Shown: positions 35,001 to 47,689, numbered from the stretch's first letter. The stretch: 64,000 nt of DNA from Mesostigma viride (GCA_009746045.1 RPFO01000115.1:885234-949233), one strand, 5' to 3'. The notes: a model not told the origin generated them from the sequence alone. Made by a program: numbers and translations.

Positions 35001-38000
35001 TATGCTCCCTCTTCCCTTGTGTACGCTGCGTTGCATGCTCCATCTCATGGGCCACCAGGCACGCAGGCAGCGCGGCGACCAGTCCCAGCCACGTTCCAAG
35101 TAAACCTGCCGCAACAAAGGTAGGCGTTGCTCGCTCGCTCACGCCGTGTAATCACCGGGGTTCTGGAGGGCAAACACTGTACCCTACCAGGGGTTGCGTT
35201 GAAGCAAGTGGTCTCTATCGCCCAGGTCTTGGCCATTATGTTGGCATATCCCTCTCACTGTCAATGCCAGCGCACGGATGCTGTTTGGGTGTCACGCGAG
35301 GCGGTTGTTTTTAGTTAAGATGACATGTATGGGGCATGTGGGCGGGCAGGCATGCAGGTGTGGGGGGGGGGCAGGTAGGGGGGGAGGCTGGTCGGGGGGC
35401 GAGGGGGGGGCGCCTGGCGGTGGTGGTGGGTATGCAGCTGGGAAGGGGGGGGGGGGGGGGGGGGGGCATGTGGTGGTGGACAAGCATGTTGGGGAGTTTG
35501 TTGAATGGGTGCAGGTGGGCAGCATTTGTTGAGAGTGATGGACAGCGTGGGCGCAGGTGGGCAGCATTTGTTGAGAGTGATGGGCCGAGTGGGGAGCATG
35601 GGTGGGATGGTGGGCCGGTGGGTGGATGATGTTGGGGTGTGCAGTGGTGTGTGAATTGCTGGGTGCTAAGGGCGGCTGACTGGGTTGATGTGCAGCTGGG
35701 CAGAAACACGAACATGAACATCTGGTGGGTATAAATAGATGGGACAGGTAAGATCGTTGCGTGGGAAGGGTGGGTGGGTGGTAAACAGGGTTGCCGCCAA
35801 GGGGTGGCACCATCTACGATACCAGGGCACGATGCAAGTGTCAGGAGGTGGGGGAGGTGGGGGAGGCTCGCATGGCCACAACAAATGCTGGCAATAGCTA
35901 CATATTCCCATCGATGAACGGGTGGACACTGCAGTTATATTCTCACAAAGCGAATGCTCCGCATTTATCCCTGATGTGCCGTGCAGGGGGGTGGGGGGAG
36001 CCCTGGGTCCGGTCGCTGAGGTCAACGATTTGGCTTGTGATGCAAAGGTGCATGCCAAGGCCCGGCCACGCGTCTCTGCCCATTTTCCGCTCGGACGTGA
36101 CATCCCTGGCCGGCAGGCTGTCCCTTCAGATCGCGGCTCTGCCTCACGCCTATCAAGAGAGCAATGGTTCCCTCTCATTCCCCTCGCCTCTATAATAGCA
36201 TGCACTGCTGCACGAGACAGATTGGGGCATGCAAGCGGGGGAGCATCGGATCTTGGGTGTACCAGGGTATAGCATGTGCACTTGCGACAGCAGGTCGGGA
36301 TGATGCGGCAGGCAAGGCACCCACAAGTTCCTTGCTATGCATGCAGCTGACTAATGGCCACACCTGCCTGGGGCTGGTGCTAGATCCGCGTTAACGCCCA
36401 CTCCTTGTTGCGCCGTGATGGGTTGTGAGCATGGTGTGCATGTGGACTCTTGCAGCATATGCATCCTCCATTAGGCACCCCCCATCAAACGGCACGCCAG
36501 CTGCTTGCTAGTGTACTACAACATGTTCTACCATGCACGGCTGGCCTTCGCCTTCTGGAAATTAGTTTTTTTTTTCCGGAAATCCCCCCATCTCATGAAT
36601 AGTGCCATCCTGAGCGATAGCACAAGCCCATTTCCAGACTAAGCTGCAGCGTGTTCATTCTTGAGCGACGCAGCTTAAGGGAATGGCTCTCGCTGGCTGC
36701 CTTGCAGGACATGCTGCCTGGCTAATGGAGCCGTCTTTACTGCCTTTCATGTGCTCGTATCACCCACCCACCTACCTGACCCCTTGTGCGTGTGATGCCC
36801 TCTCCCTGTTCTCCGTGGCTGGCCCCTGGCAGCAAGCGCGGGTCTTTGCGGCGGCGGGCGACGGCAACGCGTATGCATGGGACATGGTGCGTGGCGTGTG
36901 CCAGCTGTTGACGTGGGATGTTGATGGCGGTGAAATGCCTAGTGATGGTGTTGGCAGGTCATGTAGATGTGGGTGATGAATCACCCGCTTCGATGTAATT
37001 GATGACCCCTCACCCCAATGTCCAGCACCCCAATCCTCTGCATTTCTTCCCCCACACCCCCATCCTGTTCCCCACGCGCACTTGCCCATCGACTTCTCCC
37101 CTCCCCTTACTTTCACGCCTCTTTTCGCTTGTCCTTTCCGTCCCCCGCAGCATTTGCTTTATCTGAACACAGGTGGCTGCATGTTTCACTGTGTTCTCGC
37201 TCCAACCCCTTGCCCCCTCAGATTGCCTCGCTGTTTTGTGTTCCTGGTGGCATCCGCCTTCTCACCATTCTGTAATTTCTTGCCTGCATTACACCGCACA
37301 CCCACAGGGCGCGGGCCGGCTGGTGGCCTCCTTTTCCGGCGGCCACTCGGACATGCTCCACTGCATCGCCCTGCGCCCAGCGCATCATCAAGCGGTGACG
37401 GGATCGGAGGACGGGACCTGCTGCGTGTGGGGTACGTGCCCCAGCAATGGACCGTAAACGGGTGTAGGCCTGCGGATGGGCACCGTTCGGTTCAGGCTGG
37501 CCGGCATACGTCCCCCCGTGCGTACATCCTTCCCCCCCCCCCCCCCTCCCGTTTAAGAATGGGGTCCGACTGATCCAGGGCTCACAATCTTAAAGAATCT
37601 TACTACTGTGATTGCATCCTGCTACTTTCTACTTCTCCTCTACCAGTAGATGTCAAACCCAGAGTCTCAGAATCTAAAACCTGGGATTCTTAAACAGGGG
37701 GGGAGGTGGGGGAGTAGTCCTGAAGTAGGCGATCGCTGGGGCAACGGTGGCGGCAAGGGGCAGGAGTGGTGAGCATGCGTTACTGGCCGTGACTGCTGCC
37801 TGCAGATGGCAGCCTTAAACCATGAGCAGGAGGCAGACAGGTGTGTCATATGCCTCAATGAGTGAGCTTGAGTTCTCACGGGTTATGGCACATGCGCCCA
37901 GTTCTCGGGTTGTAAACATATTACATTTGTGTACAATTTTTTTCTGTATGTAACACTTCGACGCATACGTAGGGCAATTGGTCTTTTTCTTGTCGGCGTT

Positions 38001-41000
38001 TTGGGGGCTGCCACTGGCTGACTGGCATCCCGCCCCCATGCGGCCTGTGGTCTACTTGCCCGCAACTCTCCCTCCCCGCTCCCCCCCCCCATCTCCTTCT
38101 CACTCTGCCTCCACCTCCCCATTATCACCCGACCACACACATCACCCGCGGGGAACATCTCCCCCGGCCCTGCCTGCCCCACCCACGTCACCCACCAGAC
38201 GTGCGCTCCGGCTCGCACACGAAGCTACTGGATCTGTCCCGCACCAGCGTGCAAGCCTTGCCCTGCTTCCGTGGCACTGCCAGTGGTGGGGTACCGGCAG
38301 CAGGGGGCGGTGCCACGGTGACAAGTCGGGTCGGGGATGCGGGCGTCGCGGCAGCCACGAGGGCCACCCCGCAGGGTGCGCACTGGGTGGGCGCCATGGC
38401 CACGGACACCTCCCAGGACTGGCTGGTACGGCATGCCCTCCAGCCACCTGTCTTCTACATCTACATAAGACGCCTGTCTGTCGACGAGTACCATAGTTGT
38501 GATTACATCAGCCACTCACGCTGTACGCACGCTGTACCTGCGGACTCCCATGCCATGCACGTTCTTGAGACGCCAACAGCATGGCAGTTGGGTTGGAATA
38601 TGGGGGATGCAACGACGCCCCCCCTGTGTAGGTGCCTCCGCATGGTGATCCGAGGATGCGCACGTTGCCTCCCCATGGCCAGTCTGTGCTTGTATAGTGA
38701 CCACCTTCTTTTCCTGTGCTTGTATAGTGACCACCTTCTTTTCCTGTGCTTGTATAGTGACCGCCTGTCTTGTTCTGTTCATAAGGCTGGAGCACCAGCT
38801 CGCTGCGTGATCCCTGTTTAGGTTAACCATGTATGATCTTCCGATCCCACCGAGGAGGCCACCGCAACCGTTGTCGGACCGTGCTGGCGGATACAGATAT
38901 TGTGGGGTGGCTACTGCAAGGAGGTTCCAGCTGGCCAGGTCGCAGGACCCAGCTGGGCATCCTGGGGTCTCCCTGTCTGAGTTGCGGTCACATGACAGCT
39001 GTCGTAGTGGGTTGCCTTGCCAGGGTGAAATAGCTATTGGCAGTTACTGTCAGCTTGGCTAATGGAGGCTGGCGGCGACAGCACAAGCCGCATGCTGCCC
39101 ATGGAGCACGTCTTCATTACCAGGAGTGACATTCTCCTTTCTCTCTCCCGTGTGCACATGCCCGTGCCTCCAAGGGGTGACGCAGTGGTTCCTGCAGATG
39201 GCAGGCATCTGCAAAACCATGTATGCTCTTCTTGTCATGTGACTCAGCGAGCCTGCTTGGGTTCATCACTACGGGTATCCCTGTCTGACCCTGTGGCATG
39301 CTGGTTGCGATCGCGATCGTAACCAGCCTTGCTGCTCACTTCCTTGGTTTGCACGTTCTAATTCTTCTGTGGCTTTTCACATTTTGTGGTTGCTCGTGTG
39401 CATGGGTGGCTTGCTGTCTCCTCCGGTGCACTGCCTGCCACCCGCGTACCCGTGCTGAGTCTCCCCCTTGTTCCCACGCCCACGCCTCCCCCTTGTCGCG
39501 GCAGTTCCTCGGTGCAGGATCCAGCTCATCAGCGGGTGGTGCACTGATAACTTGCAGCATGCACGCCATGGCGCCCGTCACCGCCATCGCCACGGATGCG
39601 CCCGTGCATGCGCTCGCCTTCGGACACGACCAGCAGGTAGGTCTGGGGGACCTTGCGCTCTTGACCAGCCGACTGGGGGTTACGGTCACTGAGGGGGATG
39701 GGCAGGGTTCTCGCTGCGGTCATAGAGTTGGAAGTTGATGACAGTCGTGATGGATACCGTACATAGCATGTGTGCCATACCAAGGTCGTGTCTGCTCACT
39801 CTCGGTTCCGTGCAAAGTTGCATCTTCAAAGCCCAGTGCGGATGGAACTTGACGCACCAGCGACCCAAATTTGAGGCGTGAGGCACCTGCTGTGCTGCTT
39901 GAAGTGGCCAGTTTGGCCTGGTCGGTGAAGGACATCAGGCGCGTTCGGGTAGCAATAAAATTTGCCACTTGTACGGTATAAAGTGATCCTAGGCTCGGGT
40001 AAAGAGAGTCAACAGCGATGCTTGATGTCAGTTAGGACCGATCCGCGGTGACGAAGGCGGAATAGGAAATGCTAGCCCTGCACTTGGCCCAAAGCAAGTC
40101 CTTTGGGCGCCCTGGTGATGCAGCGACGATGGGCCACGACAAGAGCTCAGTGTGCCGTAGTTACGTCCATTAGGGGGGGATGGGTTTGAGGGGGATGGGC
40201 TTGCCTACTAGCTCCATTCTGCATTGATTTCCCTTTTCCTCACTTGGGCGGCCCATGGCATGTTACACGGAAAAGGCTGTGTTGTCACATTCGGGCAGCT
40301 GCATTGGGAGATAGCACTGGTCCCCCAGCATGGGAGCTGCCTTGTAGCCTAATCACCGACTTTCAAGCTTTTACAAGGCGCCATACTTGTGGGCATGGAT
40401 GCTGTTGGAAGAAGAGGAATCATCGATGTCCGACTGAGGTGCTTTCGGGTAGCCCCATGCCTGCGTGGGCAGCGCACACCCAACTTTGCACCATCACGTC
40501 ACTCCATTACGTTGCTAGTACTTTTCCATTGTTTATTCATTTCACGCCACAAGAAGTTATGAGTTATTTTCCTTACGGTTGCAGTGATATTGCATTCCAG
40601 CCCAGGCTGGCTGCCTTGCGCTCCATGGTCCCTAGTACTCTCCGTGGCTCGTCAGCAATCTTCTCACTGGCTGCTGCTGCCTGCTTTGACGTCATCCATG
40701 GGTGCCTTCATCCCCATCATGCACGCACCCTGTGTGCTGACATGGCATGGCGACGTTGTGACAGGTCATCACGGGTGGCGCAGGGCCCCTGCTGCACGCG
40801 TATGGCGGCATAAACCTGGCCCACCAGCACTCGTGGAAGACGTCCTCCTCCTCCCTCTTCGCGGTCGCGGAACACAGCTCCAAGGTAACATGGGATGCTG
40901 CTATCTGGCTGTGGCTGCCTTAGGTGGGAGTTTTGGGATTCCAAGTGGTGCCTTTGGGTGAATTGGGATGAACTTTGCCATCAGCTCCATGTCGAGTTTG

Positions 41001-41833
41001 CCAGCAGCTCAACCAGCTGGAGCCGGCCATGTCCTGTCTATGACATGAACTGTTTGGCTGCCGTGACCAGTTTTCGGAAGGCATATTGCTGGTGCACATT
41101 TGTAAATTCGACATGAGCGTTGCTTTGTGCGCTTCACCTGTGTTGTGATGTCATGCTGCGGTTCACGCGCTCATCAATGTCCTAGCGAAGCAAATAGGGA
41201 GCAAGTAGGAATACACGCTGTCAATGTGCTGTGTGGCAGGCAGCATGGGCGTGTGCCGTGTATCACGAGTGTGCGCTCCATGGCTGGCGGCTTCTGTGCC
41301 TCCCATAGCCAGGACCTCAGTGATGGCCTGTTTTCGATGTCCACACAGAGTGATGGTGAAAGCTCTGCCGCTAAAACTGTGGGCACATTGGGTGTGCTGC
41401 CTTGGCGGGGTTTCCACAAAATGTCGCACAATGGTCGTGAGGGGAAGACATATGTCTCGTCTCCGGTGTGTACAAGGGGCCATCGTTGGCCCAGTACCCA
41501 GCATTGAGCATAGCAGCGATGCCAGGCCAACCGACGTGGGAGACTGTGGAAGGGCCGGCGTTCAGGTTCAGGCCCGAAAAGGGGGAAAGGGGGTGGGCCC
41601 TTTGTGTGTAAGGGGCCCCCATTTGTTCCTTCTCAGCCTATCACAACGTCCTCCATGAATGCCAGGGATTCTGTGGTGGGGTCTTTTTGCTTGCTGCTAC
41701 AGCACTGACTGGCTGTTTGGAGCCTCTGTATGGCCATCGTCGCATGCAGCTGGTGGCGGTCGGCGGCAGGGGAGGCTTTGTCGACATCTTCACCGATTAT
41801 GGCAGCGTGATGGCCACCTTTCAGTGCAGTTGA
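32091..41833 (+). CDS. THOC6: THO complex subunit 6 homologue (THO6/DWA1-like WD40 protein), 11 exons
   Basis: THOC6 is a WD40 propeller subunit of THO/TREX, which couples transcription to mRNA export in the nucleus. Exons: 32091-32306, 32762-32868, 34255-34319, 35059-35119, 35987-36047, 36833-36886, 37308-37431, 38199-38425, 39505-39636, 40765-40884, 41750-41833 (TGA). Phases agree throughout, giving 416 aa; family members are about 340-370 aa. Visible blocks in family order: KYLVAGTSSGRIAVY, WKAHEGAVYTM, LLSGGDDGRVLGW, PQQRGVGGALGPVAEVNDLA, FAAAGDGNAYAWDM, GGHSDMLHCIALRP with TGSEDGTCCVWD, a Gly/Ala-rich insert, TDTSQDWL, and the end VAVGGRGGFVDIFTDYGS. These follow the plant THO6 pattern (AAAGD..AY.WD, GSEDGT, VGGYGG.VDV) more closely than the animal one. 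ATG at 32091 is chosen because it opens the first conserved strand. The exon 4/5 boundaries are the least certain. Confidence 0.87.
33117..33203. repeat. 14-bp tandem repeat, about 6 copies, THO6 intron 2
   Basis: Unit GGCATTTACAGCAG with minor variants (CACTTACAG, GATTTACAG, CATGTACAG). Confidence 0.9.
33410..33667. repeat. Alternating poly-C/poly-G tracts in THO6 intron 2
   Basis: Runs of 7-18 C and 8-11 G alternate on the plus strand around repeated CTCAACC and CGTAGGG/CATAGGG motifs, ending with a C-run at 33644-33667. Complementary runs within 250 bp could pair. Confidence 0.85.
35443..35466. repeat. Poly-G tract in THO6 intron 4
   Basis: About 24 G in a GGGGA/GGTGG-rich stretch (35355-35470). 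A 42-bp direct duplication around GGGCAGCATTTGTTGAGAG follows at 35511-35583. Confidence 0.9.
38685..38762. repeat. 30-bp tandem repeat, about 2.6 copies, THO6 intron 8
   Basis: TGTGCTTGTATAGTGACC followed by ACCTTCTTTTCC repeated at period 30; the third copy carries GACCGCC. Confidence 0.9.
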
Positions 41834-42307
41834 ATATTTCCTAGCGCAGGTACAGCCACATTGAGACTGCACTCGCTTCATGCATAGTGATGCTATGCCC
41901 TTCGGCTGTGCGCCTCTGCACGGCAGACTGTTCGGGACTCTTGGTATCAAGTGTTTGGGACAACTTTTATGTCTGGCATTGGCAAGTGGCTACAGCTATT
42001 AAGATGCCAACTAGTAGGGCTAGCTTCGTGAAGCCTGGCAACAGTTCTGAAAATTAAGCCTGCTCACGCACTAGCCACCTGGCCAACTCCAGTCAGCGAT
42101 CAATCAACCAACGGCACAGGTTGAGGCATTTGGGAGCCACATGGCACGCTAAGAGTACAGTGCTTTGCATGGATCCGTGATTGCTATAAAGTGAGACAAC
42201 TATGCCTGGACGCATGGCTATATACACAACAAGGGGGCAGAGACTCATGCCCTTCTAGAGCTTGTCGCCTAAGTGGCAAACTTGTCACTCTGGCACAGAC
42301 ACGTGCA
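41834..42307. other. THO6 downstream spacer
   Basis: Holds the expected 3' UTR of THO6. No second gene seen. Confidence 0.4.
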
Positions 42308-43113
42308 ATGTCAGCTAGTAGAGAGTTAGGCAGTAACAAATATGGGTGTGATAAGACCGAATGACAGCTAGTAGAGAGTTAGGCAATAACAAATGTGGGT
42401 GCGATAAGACCGAATGACAGCTAGTAGAGAATTAGGCAATAACAAATGTGGGTGCGATAAGACCGAATGACAGCTAGTAGAGAGTTAGGCAATGACACAT
42501 GTGGGTGTGATAAGACCGAATGACAGCTAGTAGAGAGTCAGGCAATAACAAATGTGGGTGCATGTGATAAGACCGAATGACAGCTAGTAGAGAGTCAGGC
42601 AATAACAAATGTGGGTGCGATAAGACCGAATGACAGCTAGTAGAGAGTTAGGCAATAACAAATGTGGGTGCGATAAGACCGAATGACAGCTAGTAGAGAG
42701 TTAGGCAATAACAAATGTGGGTGCGATAAGACCAAATGACAGCTAGTAGAGAGTTAGGCAATAACAAATGTGGGTGGGATAAGACCGAATGACAGCTAGT
42801 AGAGAGTTAGGCAATAACAAATGTGGGTGTGATAAGACCGAATGACAGCTAGTAGAGACTTAGGCAATAACACATGTGGGTGCGATAAGACCGAATGACA
42901 GCTAGTAGAGAGTTAGGCAATAACAAATGTGGGTGCGATAAGACCGAATGACAGCTAGTAGAGAGTTAGGCAATAACAAATGTAGGTGCGATAAGACCGA
43001 ATGACAGCTAGTAGAGAGTTAGGCAATAACAAATGTGGGTGCGATAAGACCGAATGACAGCTAGTAGAGAGTTAGGCAATAACAAATGTGGGTGTGATAA
43101 GACCGAATGACAG
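42308..43113. repeat. 53-bp satellite, about 15 copies
   Basis: The unit begins GACAGCTAGTAGAGAGTTAG and ends GATAAGACCGAAT. Copies are about 95% identical; one copy near 42561 carries a 4-bp insertion (CATG). Homogeneity suggests recent expansion. It ends exactly against the RT remnant at 43114 onward. Confidence 0.95.
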
Positions 43114-43146
43114 CTGACGTGCCCGGACTGCTAGGTGCGGTCACAA

Positions 43147-43420
43147 GGGAGCATCTTGGCATCGCAAATGTCCACGTACCAGGCGCTGAGCAAGCAGCTT
43201 GCAGACGGCACTGTGACTCGAATGCTCCGTCACATCCTCGGCGTCCGCTACCCAGAGTGCCGCACCCGGGCCGAGCTCGACTGCTGCGAGCTCCCTTTTG
43301 TCACCCATACCATCCGACACCTGCGGTACCGCCTCCTCCTCTTTGCCGGCCATATCTTGCCCGCACATGTGTACAGACCAGGCCTGAATAGCGATGTGGG
43401 CCCTGCGGCCGGGCGGGCTT
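43147..43420 (+). mobile_element. LINE reverse-transcriptase C-terminal fragment
   Basis: The plus strand encodes TRMLRHILGVRYPECRTRAE, then ELPFVTHTIRHLRYRLLLFA and GHILPAHVY. This matches the RTE/CR1-type end pattern (RMLRRILGVRWPDRV, then T-I-RRLRWLGHVLR). It lacks any upstream catalytic domain. The homologous part at 31233-31490 covers the block just before, so together they sample one family. Confidence 0.8.
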
Positions 43421-43483
43421 TGGACTGGCCAATTACCAGGCAGACACCTCCTCATATGGCACCTGGGTCCCCTTGTCCCATCG

Positions 43484-43610
43484 CAATTAATCAATTAAGA
43501 ATGTTGATATGTATCTCCGTGGGGAGGATATGTACATAACACATATCCCTGAGAAGGGGCATATCAAATTCATACATTCTACCTAGGCGACAACCTGCAA
43601 GTGGTGGGTG
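43484..43610 (-). repeat. Retroelement 3' end, family 2, minus orientation
   Basis: The AATTAATCAATTAA tail at ~43484-43497 is followed by the inverted blocks CATATCCCTGAGAAGGGGCA and TACATTCTACCTAGGC shared with 640-777 and 47690-47820. It meets the plus-strand RT remnant tail to tail. Confidence 0.6.
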
Positions 43611-43787
43611 TAAAATGCCACCTAGCTACTCGGGGTGCACAGCTGAGGCATGCACCTTCACCACCTGTATTCCAGTGCTCATCTATGCAAAGTTGCGGAC
43701 ATGGGGTGGAAGATGATCATGGCTAAGCATGACTAGTAGGGCATGATGGCGTCATTGTTGATATGTGCAAGCATGCCGTGCAATGCC

Positions 43788-45156
43788 ACGAGCCACGAGG
43801 TAGCCATGGCTGACGGCAGAGCTCATAACTTTCACGTTTGGGCCCCAAATTCGGCCATGAATATCACAATCGCGGCGTCTTTATAAGCCGACGCACACGC
43901 TGATATATTTTCCCGCAGCTATTACGCAATATTATGTCGAGCAGACGCAACAGTCTCGGTGAACCGCAGTTTGGAAGCTGCGATGAGCCAAGCAAATACG
44001 TTTGCAGCTCCGGCTGCAGTTCAGCCTAACTCCCGGCCTCGCAAGCAGCGGTGACCCTAGCCATGCAAGCGTAAGTGGTTCACTCAGCTCCTCCCGCGGC
44101 CTCGCCCTCGGCATCCGCCTGAAACCAAACGCACTCCAATCCATTCCACGAGAACCGCGTTTCAAGCCCCATTCCTTCCATGTCGACGATCACGATTGGT
44201 ACAATATATGGCCACGTGCACTGCTATAATGCGGTGCATTTTCTACGGGGATTATACCTCGCTTCTTATGCATGCTGTGCATCCACCTTCACGGCATTCA
44301 CCGCCTCCTCGAACTGAAGTACAGCATGCATCGATCGGGTTTACCGGCAGAGCTGCTGATGACGGGCATGCGGTACACCCGGCCCGTCGCCCGAGCTTCA
44401 GCACATGCTTCTCTGCTCCCTATACTCATGAAATCTGACGGCGAGATCTGTGCTCCCTCCATCTCCGCACCTACACTCCGCTCCATCCTTACGGAGGCCC
44501 GGTCCAGCACTGAGCACGTGATCCCCCTTGCCGCAGATGTGGCATGCAGCAATGGGAGGCACGCTGCATGGCTACTGGGCTCCCTCACATTTCCACCAGT
44601 GACCGTCACCTCCATCTCCACCCTCCTCGCCTCCACCTCCACTGCCGCCTCCACCTCCACCGCTGACCTTAAAACCCAGCTCCACGACACCGACCAGCGC
44701 CTCCACGACTCCACGCCATCGCCATGTCGAGTGCATGCCTGCAAAACACCGCAGGCATCACCGCCCAGCCGGCATCTGCTGGCCCGGCCAGCGATGGATC
44801 CTCCCGTGGACCCTGACCCATGGGCAGACCTGCTCAAGCACCGCACCACCTCCACTGGTCACGTACCTCCACCATCAGTCGCAGCACAGGCGCACAGCTC
44901 AAGCATGCAACAATCCCTCGACCTCCGTGATGAGGCCAACCGCACCGGCCCAGCGCAGCCACAACAATGGATCATCGTCAAGCACTTCGACCAGCCGGCA
45001 GATGAGACCTCGGCGCGCTTGCGTCTGAGCCCCAAATTCAGTCAGATGACTCAGATCACTTGTGCACATTCGATGCGTCTCCTCAAGACGCACCCGCCAG
45101 TACAATGGGTTACAACTGAAACACAATATCGAAAAAGTTACGCATGCACATGACAT
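43788..45156 (+). mobile_element. LINE-like element copy: 5' region plus ORF1-like coding
   Basis: The 5' block 43788-43935 is shared with 1871-2029 and 49957-49801. About 750 bp later an ORF1-like segment encodes DTDQRLHDSTPSPC, DPWADLLKHRTTST and WIIVKHFDQPADET. The minus copy at 49957-48226 has the same blocks in the same order and spacing. The reading frame carries indels relative to that copy, so neither is intact. The right part is swallowed by the palindrome 44804-45927. Confidence 0.6.
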
Positions 45157-45927
45157 GATTCAGGCTATGTGACGACCCCGAAACTAGCTAAACCGGCGGT
45201 CTGGAAAAAGAGCTTTCCGGCGCTCCCAGCCCAACCCACTCGCCATTGGTCTCGCCCAGCGCCATCTGGCTTATACCCGCAAACCCATCCCCATGCGCGC
45301 CTCGCCCGGCGAGCCCAAGAAAGTCCCCTGCCACGACCCGAAATGGCCCCGCTTTCTCCCCGGGGGGCCGGGGAGAAAGCGGGGCCATTTCGGGTCGTGG
45401 CAGGGGACTTTCTTGGGCTCGCCGGGCGAGGCGCGCATGGGGATGGGTTTGCGGGTATAAGCCAGATGGCGCTGGGCGAGACCAATGGCGAGTGGGTTGG
45501 GCTGGGAGCGCCGGAAAGCTCTTTTTCCAGACCGCCGGTTTAGCTAGTTTCGGGGTCGTCACATAGCAGCTGAATCATGTCATGTGCATGCGTAACTTTT
45601 TCGATATTGTGTTTCAGTTGTAACCCATTGTACTGGCGGGTGCGTCTTGAGGAGACGCATCGAATGTGCACAAGTGATCTGAGTCATCTGACTGAATTTG
45701 GGGCTCAGACGCAAGCGCGCCGAGGTCTCATCTGCCGGCTGGTCGAAGTGCTTGACGATGATCCATTGTTGTGGCTGCGCTGGGCCGGTGCGGTTGGCCT
45801 CATCACGGAGGTCGAGGGATTGTTGCATGCTTGAGCTGTGCGCCTGTGCTGCGACTGATGGTGGAGGTACGTGACCAGTGGAGGTGGTGCGGTGCTTGAG
45901 CAGGTCTGCCCAGGTCAGGGTCCACGG
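44804..45927. repeat. 1124-bp near-perfect palindrome
   Basis: Arms 44804-45363 and 45368-45927 are inverted copies around a GGGG loop at 45364-45367. Differences are small: a 2-bp indel near 45163 versus 45568, another near 44818 versus 45912, and a few bases near the core. The outer arms hold the LINE ORF1-like sequence in opposite orientations. The inner ~400 bp is a fold-back unit bounded by TGTGACGACCCC (45168) and GGGGTCGTCACA (to 45563). Confidence 0.93.
45168..45563. mobile_element. Fold-back (MITE-like) core of the palindrome
   Basis: Terminal TGTGACGACCCCGAAACTAG and its inverse, about 196-bp arms, 4-base loop, no coding capacity of its own (the two identical open frames are mirror images). 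A flanking TA on each side fits a Tc1/mariner-type target, but in a palindrome this is not independent evidence. An LTR-type TG...CA end is an alternative reading. Confidence 0.5.
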
Positions 45928-46020
45928 CGGCCGGCCCGGCGATGAAAACTTAACCTTATTCCGAGAACGCAAGATTCAATGTTACGCTTGATCGACGGAG
46001 AGGCTTTCAATTAGTAACGC

Positions 46021-47335
46021 GTGACGCTAACGAGGTGTCGCGCCTCTTCACGTGTCCCACGCGGCGTTCCGGCGTGTGACGATCCTTCTGCAGGACCATG
46101 CAGCCGCTTCCAGCTCAATCAAAGCAGCCCAGTCATCGCTGCACTAGGCATCCCAGCCCCCGCGCCCGCAGCCACACCTGCTCGGCCCTCCAGGCTCAGC
46201 AAGGATGACATCCGCGCAGAGCTGGAGGATCGGCACGTGACGGGTGACAGGTCTGCATTGCCGCTGGCCGAGATTCAAGCGGACCTCACTGAATTACACG
46301 ACGCTCAACACGGTGGCCGGAGGCCCGCCCGGTCTCCAATGTGCATGGAAACCAAGGTCGCCCACAAGCTCCAACCTCAGTTCACGGCGCTGCAGACCGC
46401 GGCGCAGGCATCTGAGGTGCATGCATGCTGCACTTGTCTCTCGCCTATAAATGGCTAAATCAGGTGGACTGGGCAATTAAGTGCGGCCTGCTCGTCGAAA
46501 AGCTTGCCATTGCTTGATTGCTCATGTTGCTTAAGCCATCACCGCCCAAACCGACGCCCTGGCCGCGCAGGTCCCGGCAATCGATTGCCGCAGCGCAGAT
46601 CGACGACCACCATCGCAAAGCCCACTGATGAGCCCACCCGCGGGCGGCAGATGGTAGCGGGCTCCTCTCGCCGCACTCCATCCTATGCACGGACCTGCTG
46701 CGCGGTCATGCAGCGACCGCGCCTCCGCAGTTGACGCGACCACCATGACGCCATCGCCTCGAAACTCCAGGAGCTGGAAGAACTAGCTCCGCCAGGCTAA
46801 ACAACGGAAGGCGCCGGGCACTGGCCGCGCTCGCCGCGAGTGCCGAGTGCATGGCGCTGCGTCGGTTCCCCCAGAAGCCAGGTATAAGACGGCAACCACT
46901 CTGGCCGACGAGCTCAAGGACCAGCTTCTTTCCCTAATGGGCGGCTGGTAGGTGGGGTAGAACTGCATGTGTCCACGGGTGCCACCGCCTTCCCCATTCA
47001 CGGGACAAGGCGGCCCCCCCACCAGTCCTGCTCACCTACTAGTTCCCCTCCCGGCCCCTGCCACATGAGGAGCAGCGCGGTTCCTAATTTCTTGTCGCAA
47101 GCTAAAGGTTGCACGAGTCACCTCACCTGGACGCTGTATGTCGACCTGACCCCCGCTCATATGCAGCAGCAGCAGCGATTGACGCGACCTGTGGCCGTAA
47201 TACCTCCGCCACAAGCAGGATCCGGCCCAGCAGAATCCCAAGGGGTTACTACTGGAGGGGCGGGGACCGACCTGATAATCAACCACAAGATGTGGGCGCC
47301 CTCAGACTGCTGGCTAGATTATTAGCCCTTGTAAT
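46021..47335 (+). mobile_element. LINE ORF1/gag-like remnant, second subfamily
   Basis: The plus strand reads SRLSKDDIRAELEDRHVTGD and LAEIQADLTELHDAQHGGRR near 46190-46320, VAHKLQPQFTALQTAAQ near 46360-46410, and ITAQTDALAAQVPAID near 46543-46588. These are alanine-rich heptad-like stretches with stops and frame changes between. The coiled-coil style fits the N-terminal half of a LINE ORF1. Assignment is by style and neighbourhood, not a catalytic motif. Confidence 0.4.
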
Positions 47336-47689
47336 CCGATCGATCGGTAGTCGCTGCCACCACCATGGCAGCCATGCATGCCTAGAGAGTGTCAGCAAGG
47401 CCTAGCCTTGCCACCATACCTAGTCACGTGCACCGCTAACGCACGGTACACGACCAGCCATAAGCCTATCTATAACTTAGCTTACGGCATTAGTACAGCC
47501 AGCAATGTGACGCCCTAGCTATGCTCCGCTAGCCTGCCCACGTACGCTCCTTGCCATGATATGCTCACGCGGGTCTTATTGCACCCTGACAGAATTTGTT
47601 GGACCGTCTATCGTGTCTTATTGCTGCTGTGGCATGCCTCTGGCATGAAGGAGAAAGGGGCACCCCGGCCTTTCTTCCTGTTGTCCATA

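Noticed and set aside
42308-43113. CRISPR-like array
   Set aside because: The whole 53-bp unit repeats without unique spacers, and the genome is eukaryotic; it is a satellite.
45169-45566. Two identical 124-codon proteins on opposite strands
   Set aside because: Mirror images created by the palindrome, with no domain or start context.
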